Part shown: piece after piece, positions 7,008 through 17,139 of the stretch
How the letters are laid out: each line of letters opens with the position of its first letter
Position numbering within the stretch: the first letter of the stretch is position 1
Notes under the pieces: model-generated
Told to the model about the DNA's origin: nothing
Databases searched by the model: none
The model's input: only the letters and a program-made list of their open reading frames with translations
Program-made: the position numbers and the translations under genes
Assembly (NCBI GenBank): GCA_024276605.1
Contig: JAJRWX010000042.1
Location: forward strand, 1 to 32,334
Length of the DNA: 32,334 nucleotides
From: Planctomycetota bacterium
Lineage (GTDB): Bacteria; Planctomycetota; Phycisphaerae; UBA1845
Direction: 5' to 3'

Positions 7008-8483
7008 TCAGCGACCTTCGCGCGCGGCTTTCTGGGCGATCATTTTGGGATCCGGACCTAGCTTGTTGAGCAACGGCGTAAGCATCAACAAGACCACACC
7101 CGCGCCACACGCACAGTAGACCACAATCATATAAACCTTTTCGTAGCCGGCCTCGCCACTGGTCATGCCGGCAATCACACCCGATAGCACGCCGGCGAAG
7201 GCATTGGATAAGAACCATACACCCATCATCAATCCAACAAGACGCGTTGGCGACATGCGTGTAATGGTTGATAAACCAACCGGCGATAAACAAAGCTCGC
7301 CGGTGGTGTGCAGCAAATAGGCTAATATCATCCACCAAACAGAAACTAACGTACCGTCCCTCGCCCCTTGAGCGGCTATGACCATCGCGACAAAGCCTGC
7401 GCCAAGTTGAATTAGCCCCAACGAAAATTTCATCGATGAAGATATATCTCTATTAGCCTTACCCAACCGGGTCCACATATAAGAGAAAATAAAACCAAAC
7501 ACCAAGATGAATAATGGATTCACGGCTTGGAGCCAAGTGGTAGGAATTTCCCATCCGAATACGTGCCGATCCATATATCGATCGGCAAACAAAGTAAACG
7601 AGCTTCCTGCTTGCTCGAAGCACGCCCAAAAGCTGATCGAAAACGTGATCAGAATCAACAACACAAACAAACGACCACGCTCAAGAGGGGTACACCGCAT
7701 AGCTTCATAGGTCACGTAAAAAACCGTCAACGGCCCAAGTATGTAAACGCCTTTTTGCACCGCTTCCGGATGTCGCAATAAATAAGCAGCAAATGGAACG
7801 AAAGCAGCAATGGCTATCCACAACAACAATGTTTTCGGAATACCAACCTTACTACTCTCCCATAACGCCTCAGGCTTTGGCGGCAGCCCGTGTGGACCAA
7901 TGAGATGTTGCCACTTTAGGAATACCAAAAGACCAGTCACCATGCCAATCCCCGCCAAGCCGAAACCATAATGCCAACCGTATGTTTCACCCAGCCAGCC
8001 ACATGCCAGAGGCGCGAAGAAAGCACCCATGTTGATACCCATGTAGAATATGGTAAACGCGCTGTCGCGCCGTGGGTCGTCCTTCTCATAAATAGAACCG
8101 ACCATGGTAGATATGTTGGGCTTGAAAAAACCGTTACCGGCAATAATTAATCCCATCGCTATGTAAAAGAAGAAAGGGTCTTCGATAACCATAACGAAAT
8201 GACCAAACGACATCAGCACACCGCCGAGAACGATGGCTTTTCTTGCACCAAGAAAACGATCTGCTAGTGCGCCGCCGATGATGGGGGTGGCATAGACGAA
8301 TCCGATGTAAGCACCATACGTCCCGTGCGCAAGTCCGTCGGCATAAGACATTGCCTTGGTCATGTACAGCACGAGCAGAGCACGCATGCCGTAGTAGCTA
8401 AAACGCTCCCACATTTCAGCGAAGAACAAGACGAACAGTGCTTTTGGATGCCCAAAAACTGTATTTTCGGATTCAATACTCAC
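7008..8483 (-). CDS. POT/PTR-family proton-dependent peptide transporter
   Basis: The 491-residue MFS protein shows the POT signature near the N-terminus, FFAEMWERFSYYGMRALL (about 19-36). Its ExxER motif and tyrosines are needed for proton coupling and peptide binding in this family. It has about 12-14 transmembrane helices and normal length. The second POT signature region (FYMGINMGAFFAPLACGWLG, about 146-165) is also visible. It imports di- and tripeptides with protons across the inner membrane. The start is a GTG at 8481-8483 with GGAG nine bases upstream. It runs toward the OPT gene, and the two are separated only by the repeat-mosaic spacer. Confidence 0.93.
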   Translation of the reverse strand: MSIESENTVFGHPKALFVLFFAEMWERFSYYGMRALLVLYMTKAMSYADGLAHGTYGAYIGFVYATPIIGGALADRFLGARKAIVLGGVLMSFGHFVMVIEDPFFFYIAMGLIIAGNGFFKPNISTMVGSIYEKDDPRRDSAFTIFYMGINMGAFFAPLACGWLGETYGWHYGFGLAGIGMVTGLLVFLKWQHLIGPHGLPPKPEALWESSKVGIPKTLLLWIAIAAFVPFAAYLLRHPEAVQKGVYILGPLTVFYVTYEAMRCTPLERGRLFVLLILITFSISFWACFEQAGSSFTLFADRYMDRHVFGWEIPTTWLQAVNPLFILVFGFIFSYMWTRLGKANRDISSSMKFSLGLIQLGAGFVAMVIAAQGARDGTLVSVWWMILAYLLHTTGELCLSPVGLSTITRMSPTRLVGLMMGVWFLSNAFAGVLSGVIAGMTSGEAGYEKVYMIVVYCACGAGVVLLMLTPLLNKLGPDPKMIAQKAAREGR

Positions 8484-8813
8484 GAGGTCGTTCTCCGTGC
8501 GGTTGCATGAGTCTGCGGATCAGCCGCTCATGCATACGCTATCCGCTATACCAAACTAGGGATTCAATAGGCTAGGGGCTTCCCCGACAGCGCCAAAACT
8601 TAAAAACACGCCCGGCAGCATAACCAAAACACACGGAACGAGCTAGCCGTACCTCCTGGGGAGTTGCTTTCTGTCTGCTACGCAGCATTCCCCCATTTTC
8701 ACACCCAATCAGCATGACTCAGGATATCATCATGGCTCATCGTCAACTACAGTATGAAGTCAACGTGTATCGTGCTACGCGCATAACATTGAATTAGGGG
8801 TTAAAATCGAATC
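8484..8813. other. Divergent intergenic region (POT transporter / mutM)
   Basis: This 330-base region must contain both divergent promoters. I see no gene. One imperfect hairpin (8658-8693, GGGGA ... TCCCC with a TTGC/GCAGC inner part) is the only structure that stood out. No known riboswitch pattern was recognised. Confidence 0.45.
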
Positions 8814-9635
8814 ATGCCCGAACTACCGGAAGTGGAAACAATTGTACGAGCGCTCGATGCATCGATATCCGGGCTTACCGTCTCATCTGTTGTGGTTCAC
8901 CGCAAAGATGTCATCCATGGCCATCCCGCTCCGCTATCTAGATGCTTACGCCGACAGTCGATCACACGCGTCTACCGGCGGGCTAAACGAATCTTGATAG
9001 CATTCGACCCACCGATCGAACTCATTATTCACCTTGGTATGACAGGTCGACTGGACATCGTCTCACCCAACACATCCATCGAAAAGCACACACACCTGCG
9101 CATCGTTTTCGCCGACGACAATATCGAACTACGATTCCGAGACCCACGGCGCTTCGGTGGAGTTTGGCTTCTACCAGCTAACGGACAATATAACGGTCCG
9201 CGACTGGGACCGTTAGGACCGGAACCCTTACCATTAAAACCCGCCGACTTTTATGATTTGCTACAGCGCAACCGCCAAATTAAAGCACTCCTGCTCGATC
9301 AATCAGCCATTGCAGGTATCGGTAACATCTACTGCGACGAAGCTTTACACGCTACCGGAATTCATCCGGCTACGATTTCAAACACGCTCGACAAAAAGCT
9401 TGCCGGCAAGTTGTTACGCAATATCAAACGAATTCTAAACAAAGCGATTGAGTTTCGTGGATCAACGTTGTCGGATTATCGACGCCCGGACGGCTCATCC
9501 GGTCAGTACCAACAGCAGCACAAAGTGTATAACCGCGAAGATAAACCCTGCCGAATATGTGGCGCAACGATTCAGCGATGGCAAGTGGCCGGTCGCTCAT
9601 CCTACCTATGCCCAGCCTGTCAAACAATGCGATGA
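8814..9635 (+). CDS. mutM: Formamidopyrimidine-DNA glycosylase (Fpg/MutM)
   Basis: The 273-residue product starts MPELPEVETIVRAL: Pro2 (first residue after Met removal) is the Schiff-base nucleophile and Glu3 the general acid of this bifunctional glycosylase/AP lyase. It removes 8-oxoguanine and formamidopyrimidines from DNA. RAKR (near residue 58) supplies the conserved lysine. LLLDQSAIAGIGNIYCDEAL is the H2TH DNA-binding segment. The C-terminal zinc finger has Cys246, Cys249, Cys266 and Cys269. Length and all key residues are normal, so it is probably functional. It stands alone on the plus strand; the next gene converges on it with a 16-base gap. Confidence 0.97.
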   Translation: MPELPEVETIVRALDASISGLTVSSVVVHRKDVIHGHPAPLSRCLRRQSITRVYRRAKRILIAFDPPIELIIHLGMTGRLDIVSPNTSIEKHTHLRIVFADDNIELRFRDPRRFGGVWLLPANGQYNGPRLGPLGPEPLPLKPADFYDLLQRNRQIKALLLDQSAIAGIGNIYCDEALHATGIHPATISNTLDKKLAGKLLRNIKRILNKAIEFRGSTLSDYRRPDGSSGQYQQQHKVYNREDKPCRICGATIQRWQVAGRSSYLCPACQTMR

Positions 9636-9651
9636 GGCGTGATCAAATAGT

Positions 9652-12600
9652 TTAAGGCGTGGATGAATCGCTGGACCAGCGCATCAGCTTGTTGCCCGTT
9701 TGTATTATAAATCCATCATCAACGACCAACATTGAGGCAGCCTTACCAACATCGCCCACATCTACCGTCCCTCGCAAAAGGCCACTTGCATTCCGCAAAT
9801 CATAACAATAGACCTTTGACGTAGGGGCCTCCTTTTCGTTGTCCGGTCGATGAAGGGCTAGAAAATGATCCGCTACCATACCACGTGCGATAAAATGAGC
9901 GTTATCAGGTGTGACGCCTTCCCACAATGTCAAACCATTGACTTCATCAACCGCGGCCACACTGGCAGACGTATGCACAACCACGCCGGCTCCCTGCCGA
10001 TCAATCCGTATGTCATCCCTGGGACGTCGACTTAGTACATCTGATAGCCAGACCGTTCGACCGTTTTCCACGTTGAGTTTGCGCACGCGCCGACCATCCT
10101 CAGAAAAATAAATCGCGTCAAAATCCACCAACAACGACGAGCGACGAAGCATACCGTCAATCGCATATCGCCAGCGGCGTTCGCCGGTTTCTATATCATA
10201 CGCTGATATGGACTGCGCGGTGACGGTAATCAAACGACCATCGAGTGTGAGAAACAAAGTCTCCAGCGATCTCGGATCGTCCATGAGCAAATCACGCACA
10301 TGCTCACCCGTTTCGATATTGATGATCCGACAGAATGTTCCGCCGTCCTCTGCAAAATGATATACCAGCCAAGGCTCAACCACGCGCATGGTACCGCGAG
10401 GGCCTTGTAATTTTTTATGCTGCCAGCGTACCTGCCCGGTCCTGATGTCCAAACAACTCACCCCAACACGATCGCCAGCTACCACCACCGCCGTGCTCGA
10501 CAACGCAATCGTGCGCAGGGTTGCTTCGGCTTCCCAATCTCGCTCTGGGGCATCTGCGCCTTTGACTTTGTTACCGTAGGACCAGCGTGGCGCACCCGTG
10601 GCAGCATCCAGTGCATACAATATTTGCGTCGTCGAAAACAACACAATCGTCTCCGAAGCGAAAATCAAATCGGCGGGCATCTCACGAGATAATGGCCAGT
10701 GCCATAACTTTGCCCCATTCTTGGCGTCATACGCAGTAACTTCTTTCAGCGAGGATGTGAAATAGCGCGACCAATCCGCTTGAGGATGCTTGGAAACTTG
10801 TGGAGAAAGTAGCCGTTGATGTTCTCCAAGTACAATCGTTTTTTGTGCAGCCAGCGGCCAATGCAAACGCGGTAGGGCGGCTTCAATCTCCTTTCGTACA
10901 TGTGCCAATCGCCGACGATAATCCAAAAAGGAAACCTGCTTCCCGGCATGATCGAAGCGAGCGGATGGATATTCGCGAACCCCCTTGGTCAACCAACTAT
11001 ACGCCTGGGGTAATCGATCGGCTGATTCATAGGCATCTGCGATACCTCGAATGATCGTCACCTTATCCAAGCGATCGGGGTATCGGTAATAGGCTGTAGA
11101 TAGAATCGTAGCCGCCCGGGCCGGTGATGCATTGGCCCGCAACAGGTCCGCCTGAGCAATCATCGCCAATGGCGCAGTTCGGCTATTGGGAAATGTACGC
11201 ACGATCATTTCTAGTCGCCCTAAATCCCCAGCAGCCTTACCACTGTCCAACCAACGACGAGCCTCCGACTCATATTGCGCGTACATCGAATCACCAAACT
11301 GGGCCAGTAGAGCATCGATACGATCAGCGGCTAATGCCCCAGACTTTCGATCTTGCGAAGCAGCGATAACGTCTCGGTTTGTGCCCTCAACCAATGCCGT
11401 AACCGGCTCTTCCCGTAACGAGCGATCGCGCAGAATTTGTTGATAAAGGCGAAGCGCTTCTTGCGGTTGTCCTAGTTTTTGATATCGCGTAGCAAAGAGT
11501 AGTCGATAGGCAACTTGTGATGGCCCGCTCGGCGCAGTATCACCGGCATAGTCGAACAACTCATCCAACTTGGCTAGGTCTATCGATTGATCTTTTGCAT
11601 GAGCACGAACATAAGCCATAACATTTTCATAAATACGATGGCGCACAACGACATCCAACGTATCCTGCATGACATCCGCACGTCTAACAGCCTCAACGAT
11701 AGCGCTATATGCCTCCTGGGCTTCGCCGTTTCGCAGCGCCACTTCCGCTAACTCCAGCGCAGGAACAGGATCATCCGGCGCAGCAGCCATTCTTGCGCGA
11801 AGCGAGGCCCAAAGCTGTGAACGTCGGACATAGGTTGACACATGCCAGGGGCCGGATACATACACTTCATTCGGTAGCGCGAGAATATTTCCCGTGCGTA
11901 GATTTTTTTCCCATTGGGTATCGCGCCTCAGGCCCGTAGAAATATCAAATCGAGATATGCCGACAGTGGTGGGGATCAATAACTCACTATCCACCCACAT
12001 GCCGCGACCATAGATAGATGACCTTTCCGCAAGTTCAGTCGACCAGCGCATCTTGCCGGCGTCAAGGTCGTAACAACCCACCTTTTTCCCCGCCATGCAA
12101 AGCAGTTCATCTTTTACACCCAGGATGCTCTGCATGCCTAACATATCATCGCGTTCGTGTTTATGCAGCATCTCACCTGTTACCACATCATACACAAACA
12201 AATGAGCCGCATCCGTGGGTAGCACAAACAATTGATCACCATGAACCATTGCCGGGTTATATCCCCACGGCGAAATCATCTGCGCTTGACCACCCCAATG
12301 TTGCGCTTGAGCACCGGTAGATCGCTCGTAAGTACGAAGCCAACGCACGCTTCCCGTTCTGGCAGCTACCGCCGCGACGGTACCTAAATTCGTGCATACA
12401 TAAATCGTATCTCCATCAACCGCCGCTATCGCCAGCGTGGCACGACGTGACCCGAAAGAACCCGTAGAAGCACTTCCCAAATGAGTCTTGTGAATCAACA
12501 TGCCATCGACGGCTCGAATACGCAGTAAATAACAATCTTCAAAGCCAAACGATCGACGACGACGACCAACAATATAGACACTCCCTTCATGCACTAAGGG

Positions 12601-13881
12601 GGAGGTATCAAACACAATCTCCTCCAACGCAGGTCCAGCTGACTCGCGCGTCAGCGACCAGATGAGTTCTCCCCTGGCAGCATCGAGACAAATCATGGCC
12701 GGCGGGGTAGCCGGAGACTCATAGCCATAATACGAAGCGACTTCGCCCGGAAGCGCCGCGTACACTCGACCGCCATGTACCGTTGGCGCATACAACGCGG
12801 GAGGTTGCTCCTCCAGCTCGTCCGCTAGCGATTGATCCAAGTCATCCGTTCGTCTTCGCCACGCCACAGCCCCCGTCCGACGATACAGCGCAACAATCTC
12901 TCGCTGCATTTGAATGACGATCAGATCACCACTGACCACCGGCTGTATGGATAACATGCGAGCCAGTGACTCCGGATCATCCGTCGGCGCATGTACTGAA
13001 CTTCCCCCCGTATCAGAATCCGATACCCCATCAAACGTGAACTGCCACAACAGTCCCAATTCATCTACATCCGACGAACCAATACCGTCACGCTGGTTAC
13101 GTCCTCCAAATACAGGCCAGTCTTCTCGTGAAGATTTTAGCCCCATCGATATAGGCGCAAGCGTCTTCACTACACTGCCCAACGTGCGATACTCACCACG
13201 CCACGCAACCTTGGCTTGCGCTAGATGTTCCGGTACGTCCTGTTTCGCGCTACCTTCCAACTGCGTAATCAGAAATAGCATGGCTTCATAGTAGTCATCA
13301 GCACGTGCGCGATCCGGATGTTGCTCAATCACAGTACGATAAACCCGCTTTGCCAGGGCAAAATCACCCGCCTCGAAAGCTACCTGACCAATCGTATCAG
13401 CCAGTGATGGCGCACCCGCGGTACAAAAGAACCGATCAAACAATTCCAATAATGCATCAAGATCACGGCGATCACCAAGATCGCTTAAACGCTGTTGAAG
13501 TTCTTTTTCGTACAACTCGCGATAAGCTTTCAACCCCGCTCTAGGCCAGTTGGCGATGATTTGATTCAGGCGATGGCGCACACCCACATAGCGTCCACCT
13601 TTTTCGCGTACGAGCATACGACTATGGACGTCGGACATTCGCTGCAACAACGAAGCCGCATCCGTCCACCGCTCAGCCCGTGCTAAGCGCTTGGCTTGCG
13701 CAATGGCATCAGCCACCTCAAAACTGTCATTCAAGTAAACATCATGAACATTGACATTGTTTTCGTTGACGTCCAGCTCATCCTTGCCGAAAACACGACC
13801 ACCCCCCATCAACACGGGGAATAGGCAAAGGGCAATCGTAAGAAACCGCAACGCCGCGTGATATTCAATGACGACAATCAA
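9652..13881 (-). CDS. Giant secreted PQQ beta-propeller/TPR protein
   Basis: The 1409-residue product has an N-terminal signal-type segment (LRFLTIALCLFPVLMGGG, about 11-28). After a helical region (about 50-230) come blades with GLLWQF, TGAVAWRRR, ARGELIWSL and TGSVRWLRTY motifs, each a PQQ/BamB-like propeller strand ending in a W-containing turn (about 250-690). A TPR-like helical middle (about 700-1020) follows, then a second propeller (about 1040-1409) with GAKLWHWPL, TGAPRWSYG, TGQVRWQHK and TGERRWRYA. Such double-propeller, TPR-linked proteins are common in Planctomycetota; their function is generally unknown, probably periplasmic scaffolding or binding. No enzyme residues are claimed. 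Its ATG lies two bases after the mtnP stop, so the two are very likely co-transcribed. Confidence 0.85.
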   Translation of the reverse strand: MIVVIEYHAALRFLTIALCLFPVLMGGGRVFGKDELDVNENNVNVHDVYLNDSFEVADAIAQAKRLARAERWTDAASLLQRMSDVHSRMLVREKGGRYVGVRHRLNQIIANWPRAGLKAYRELYEKELQQRLSDLGDRRDLDALLELFDRFFCTAGAPSLADTIGQVAFEAGDFALAKRVYRTVIEQHPDRARADDYYEAMLFLITQLEGSAKQDVPEHLAQAKVAWRGEYRTLGSVVKTLAPISMGLKSSREDWPVFGGRNQRDGIGSSDVDELGLLWQFTFDGVSDSDTGGSSVHAPTDDPESLARMLSIQPVVSGDLIVIQMQREIVALYRRTGAVAWRRRTDDLDQSLADELEEQPPALYAPTVHGGRVYAALPGEVASYYGYESPATPPAMICLDAARGELIWSLTRESAGPALEEIVFDTSPLVHEGSVYIVGRRRRSFGFEDCYLLRIRAVDGMLIHKTHLGSASTGSFGSRRATLAIAAVDGDTIYVCTNLGTVAAVAARTGSVRWLRTYERSTGAQAQHWGGQAQMISPWGYNPAMVHGDQLFVLPTDAAHLFVYDVVTGEMLHKHERDDMLGMQSILGVKDELLCMAGKKVGCYDLDAGKMRWSTELAERSSIYGRGMWVDSELLIPTTVGISRFDISTGLRRDTQWEKNLRTGNILALPNEVYVSGPWHVSTYVRRSQLWASLRARMAAAPDDPVPALELAEVALRNGEAQEAYSAIVEAVRRADVMQDTLDVVVRHRIYENVMAYVRAHAKDQSIDLAKLDELFDYAGDTAPSGPSQVAYRLLFATRYQKLGQPQEALRLYQQILRDRSLREEPVTALVEGTNRDVIAASQDRKSGALAADRIDALLAQFGDSMYAQYESEARRWLDSGKAAGDLGRLEMIVRTFPNSRTAPLAMIAQADLLRANASPARAATILSTAYYRYPDRLDKVTIIRGIADAYESADRLPQAYSWLTKGVREYPSARFDHAGKQVSFLDYRRRLAHVRKEIEAALPRLHWPLAAQKTIVLGEHQRLLSPQVSKHPQADWSRYFTSSLKEVTAYDAKNGAKLWHWPLSREMPADLIFASETIVLFSTTQILYALDAATGAPRWSYGNKVKGADAPERDWEAEATLRTIALSSTAVVVAGDRVGVSCLDIRTGQVRWQHKKLQGPRGTMRVVEPWLVYHFAEDGGTFCRIINIETGEHVRDLLMDDPRSLETLFLTLDGRLITVTAQSISAYDIETGERRWRYAIDGMLRRSSLLVDFDAIYFSEDGRRVRKLNVENGRTVWLSDVLSRRPRDDIRIDRQGAGVVVHTSASVAAVDEVNGLTLWEGVTPDNAHFIARGMVADHFLALHRPDNEKEAPTSKVYCYDLRNASGLLRGTVDVGDVGKAASMLVVDDGFIIQTGNKLMRWSSDSSTP

Positions 13882-13883
13882 TG

Positions 13884-14774
13884 TTAAGCTTTCTTCGCGT
13901 TCCAGTGCCGCTGAAGCAAAGGAGCATATCGCTCGCGGTGTTCACGACTGAGTACCTTTTCATCCGTCCAGACAGCCAAGGTCAACGCCTCCCCACAACC
14001 ACATGAACGATTCGACTCAGCGATGCTTGGCAAACTCCTACGAATAAGGGCGATAGCATGTTCCGTGGCCCGGTTCAGATTACCAATGATTTCCTTCAGT
14101 AATGCATCCGATCCTGGCGAACCCTCGTGCGGTCGCCAACAATCATAATCCGTCGGTAACGCGATCATGGCATAACACAATTCTGCTTCGCGCGCGAGTT
14201 TCGCTTCAGGCATACAGGTCATACCAATCACATCGCCACCCCACTGTCGATGCATCAGTGATTCAGCCCGGGTGGAAAATTGTGGCCCTTCCATACAAAT
14301 ATATGTGCCCTTATTGTGAACGTCGTGGTTCACACCATCGCCTGCCTCAGACAATAAGGCTCGAAGGGTTGGGCAAAACGGCTCACTCAATTCCACGTGG
14401 GCCACAACCCCTTCATCGAAGAAAGTGGAAGCACGGCGAAATGTCTTATCGATGACTTGATCGCAAATCACCAGATGCCCCGGCGCGATAGGCTCTTGTA
14501 AACTCCCCGTCGCACCACTAGCCACAATCGCACGGACGCCCACACTTTTCATCGCCCAGATATTCGCGCGATAGGGCACATTCGAAGGATGATAAATATT
14601 ACCAGCGCCGTGACGGGCGATGAAGGCAACATCAACCCCTTCCCAGTTGGCGAGAATCGGATCCATACTCGGCTGACCGAACGGTGTCTCAACATGTACG
14701 GATTCGCCGCCTTCTTTCAAAAGAACATTGCCCAAACCAGTCCCGCCAATAATCCCTATGCGCGTCGCTGACAT
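13884..14774 (-). CDS. mtnP: S-methyl-5'-thioadenosine phosphorylase
   Basis: It splits methylthioadenosine with phosphate into adenine and methylthioribose-1-phosphate, the first step of methionine salvage. IGIIGGTGLG is the phosphate-binding loop, IARHG(A)GN and PYRANIWA are PNP/MTAP family segments, and MEGPQFSTRAES is the typical sugar/base region. TCMPEAKLAREAELCYA followed by TDYDCW favours MTA over inosine or guanosine, as Asp residues in this loop mark adenine-type phosphorylases. About 296 residues is normal. Two ATGs are adjacent; AGGAG is only 2 bases from the first but 5 from the second, so I chose the second. It lies just upstream of the PQQ/TPR gene. Confidence 0.93.
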   Translation of the reverse strand: MSATRIGIIGGTGLGNVLLKEGGESVHVETPFGQPSMDPILANWEGVDVAFIARHGAGNIYHPSNVPYRANIWAMKSVGVRAIVASGATGSLQEPIAPGHLVICDQVIDKTFRRASTFFDEGVVAHVELSEPFCPTLRALLSEAGDGVNHDVHNKGTYICMEGPQFSTRAESLMHRQWGGDVIGMTCMPEAKLAREAELCYAMIALPTDYDCWRPHEGSPGSDALLKEIIGNLNRATEHAIALIRRSLPSIAESNRSCGCGEALTLAVWTDEKVLSREHRERYAPLLQRHWNAKKA

Positions 14775-14876
14775 CATATCTCCTATTCACTCATCGCTTA
14801 CCCAGGTGTCACGGCCATCCTTCTATGTATCGACCGCCCATATTTTAATCACTAACTATCGCCCCAACGCGCACTG

Positions 14877-16025
14877 CTATCGCGATCCCAGCTTCGATAA
14901 TCGAGCTAACAACCCCGGCAGTCGCTCCACAACACTGGCCACTTCCCCCTCGGTATTAAAACGCGACAAACTAAATCGAATGGCACCGTGCGCATACTTC
15001 TCAGTTATGCCCATCGCCTCAAGTACGTGAGATGGTTGCAGCGATCCACTACTACAAGCCGCACCACTCGAAGCGTAGATGCCCAACTCACTCAATAATA
15101 TCAAAATCGCCTCAGCTTCCAGACCTTCAAAAGATATATTCGATGTATTGTAAATGCGCTGGGCACCAATCCCGTTTATCGTGGCATTGGAAACCTCGGC
15201 TATCAACGCACGTTCAAGCTGATCGCGTAAACCACCCACACGTTCGGCTGTTTGCACCATCGTCGCCGAGCTATGCTCCGCCGCTACCCCCATACCAACA
15301 ATTGCAGCCGTGTTCTCCGTACCGGCTCGAAGCTCGTGTTCTTGACTCCCACCAAGCAGCAACGGTTTCAAACGTGTGCGTCGTCGAATATACAGACCGC
15401 CTGCCCCTTTAGGGCCATGAAATTTATGCGCACTAAAACTTACAAATTGAACCGGCCAATTCGAAACATCGACCTCAACCTTACCCACGGTTTGCACGGC
15501 ATCTACATGAACCGCCACACCCCGTGCTTGCGCAATCTCTGCCAAATGCTTCACGTCCATCATGACGCCGGTTTCATTATTGGCATGTTGAATCGAGACT
15601 AACGCCGTGTCATCAGTAAGCGCCTCTTGCCAGGCTTCCTCATCCACACGCCCGTCACCATCAACACCCACATACACAACTTCATATCCCTCACACGCAA
15701 GCGTCTCCGCCGTCTTCATCACCGCCGCATGTTCCACGGCTGTCGTCACCAATCTTCGTTTGGCAGGCATCATAGCCAGTGCCCCACGAATGGTTAAATT
15801 GATGCTCTCCGTACCACTGCTGGTAAAAATGATTTCCCTCGGCTTGGCATGGATCAATGCCGCTACCTTCTCGCGTGCACACTCAACGGCATGCTTTACC
15901 GATTGCCCAAACTGATGCACACTCGATGGATTGGCATAGGCTTCCTCAAAAAAAGGCCTCATCGCCTCAACCACCTCTACAAGCGGGCGCGTCGTCGCAT
16001 TATTATCAAAATAGATCGGTTCCAA
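14877..16025 (-). CDS. NifS/IscS-type cysteine desulfurase
   Basis: This PLP enzyme converts cysteine to alanine and passes a persulfide sulfur to Fe-S cluster assembly or tRNA thiolation. The sequence has YFDNNATT at the start, His99 and Asp175/Gln178 in cofactor positions, the PLP lysine Lys201 in SAHKFHGPKGAG, RAGTEN, and the catalytic Cys324 in SSGAACSSGSLQPSHVL. The loop around the cysteine is the group I (NifS/IscS) type. Its 382 residues are typical. The start appears to be a TTG (16023-16025) with AAGGA eight bases upstream. No scaffold (IscU/NifU) gene is adjacent, so the partner cannot be named. It lies between rsmA and mtnP on the same strand. Confidence 0.93.
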   Translation of the reverse strand: MEPIYFDNNATTRPLVEVVEAMRPFFEEAYANPSSVHQFGQSVKHAVECAREKVAALIHAKPREIIFTSSGTESINLTIRGALAMMPAKRRLVTTAVEHAAVMKTAETLACEGYEVVYVGVDGDGRVDEEAWQEALTDDTALVSIQHANNETGVMMDVKHLAEIAQARGVAVHVDAVQTVGKVEVDVSNWPVQFVSFSAHKFHGPKGAGGLYIRRRTRLKPLLLGGSQEHELRAGTENTAAIVGMGVAAEHSSATMVQTAERVGGLRDQLERALIAEVSNATINGIGAQRIYNTSNISFEGLEAEAILILLSELGIYASSGAACSSGSLQPSHVLEAMGITEKYAHGAIRFSLSRFNTEGEVASVVERLPGLLARLSKLGSR

Positions 16026-16106
16026 TTCTAACGTCCTTATATCTACCTGCGATGTGCTAAGTTAGACACAAAAGCAATCTCGCATAAATCATACCTCACG
16101 ATCCAT

Positions 16107-16985
16107 TTACGCTTGTTGAGTTGTGAGCTTGGACAACAACACCCACTCCTGCACAGACAGCGTTTGAGGCCGGCGCTGACCGTCAAATTCCTGACACACT
16201 GCGTCAATGGTTTGGCGATCTAAAAAGTAACCTAGTGCACCGCGCAATGTTTTACGTCGATGTTCAAAACAGCGCCGCACAACCGTAACGAAAGCCTCCA
16301 GTTTTTCGCGCGAATCAAAGACATTCGCCTTACGCACCATGCGTAAAATAGACGAATCAATCTTCGGGCGAGGCCAAAAGGCCGTACTAGGCACCCGCGC
16401 GATAGTTTCTACATCGCACAACGTCTGCGAAATAATACTAAGCGGTCCATAATCTTTCGTATCAGGCCTCGCGGTGATGCGCTGTCCCACTTCCCATTGA
16501 ACCGTAAAACAAAGTCGCTCCACCATGGGATAATCTATCACTAGATTCATCACTACCAAGGTAGCCACTTCATAAGGCAAGTTAGCCACCATCTTGACCG
16601 GTCTACGACGCTGACTGTCTCCGTTAACCAGCCAAGTGCTCACCTCCTGATGAAGCGTATGCTTATTCTGCAACACGTCAGCATGTAGCACCGTTATATG
16701 ATGATGATCTGCGAATCGCTCTTTGAGCACCAACGCTAAATCACGATCAATCTCCACTACAAAAACCGGATTGACTGACGCAACTAGAAGATCAGTCAAA
16801 CCACCCGTCGCTCCCCCTATTTCCAAAATGCGATTTTCAGGCACAAGATTTGCCGATTCGACCAACAACCGCATCAGATTGCCGTCTATCAAAAAATGCT
16901 GACCGAACATTTTTCGTGGTCGCAAACCCCGCCCCATCAGCAAGGCCTCGATATCACGCTTGGTTTGAACGGGCAATATATCCAT
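16107..16985 (-). CDS. rsmA: 16S rRNA dimethyladenosine transferase RsmA/KsgA
   Basis: It dimethylates the two adjacent adenosines of the helix 45 loop late in 30S assembly. RKMFGQHFLIDGN is the family N-terminal box, ILEIGGATGGLTDLL is SAM motif I, VVEIDRDLA gives the acidic SAM-ribose residue, and NLPYEVATLVVM is the catalytic NLPY motif. RPKIDSSILRM and the C-terminal helical domain (HRRKTLRGALGYF) complete it. I chose the ATG at 16983-16985 (MDILPVQTKRDIEALL), which gives the usual length of about 292. The frame stays open to an ATG at 17090 and a GTG at 17150, but that extra 55 residues is not family-like and overlaps a transposase scrap. Its sheltered position beside a tRNA suggests it is the last core gene before the island. 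Confidence 0.93.
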   Translation of the reverse strand: MDILPVQTKRDIEALLMGRGLRPRKMFGQHFLIDGNLMRLLVESANLVPENRILEIGGATGGLTDLLVASVNPVFVVEIDRDLALVLKERFADHHHITVLHADVLQNKHTLHQEVSTWLVNGDSQRRRPVKMVANLPYEVATLVVMNLVIDYPMVERLCFTVQWEVGQRITARPDTKDYGPLSIISQTLCDVETIARVPSTAFWPRPKIDSSILRMVRKANVFDSREKLEAFVTVVRRCFEHRRKTLRGALGYFLDRQTIDAVCQEFDGQRRPQTLSVQEWVLLSKLTTQQA

Positions 16986-17139
16986 CAACACATCTTGTTT
17001 GAGTGGGTTGGCTAACCATGTATACCTTAACCTATTGTAGGGTGATTTAGAATCAGGACGAACATCCCGCCACGTTGGTCGTTTAGCCATACACACCCGC
17101 CACCACTGGGATAATCGAATCAGGCCGGTAGGACAGGCA

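Noticed and set aside
8484-8813. Riboswitch or leader RNA for the POT transporter
   Set aside because: Only an imperfect hairpin was seen; I could match no conserved riboswitch core.
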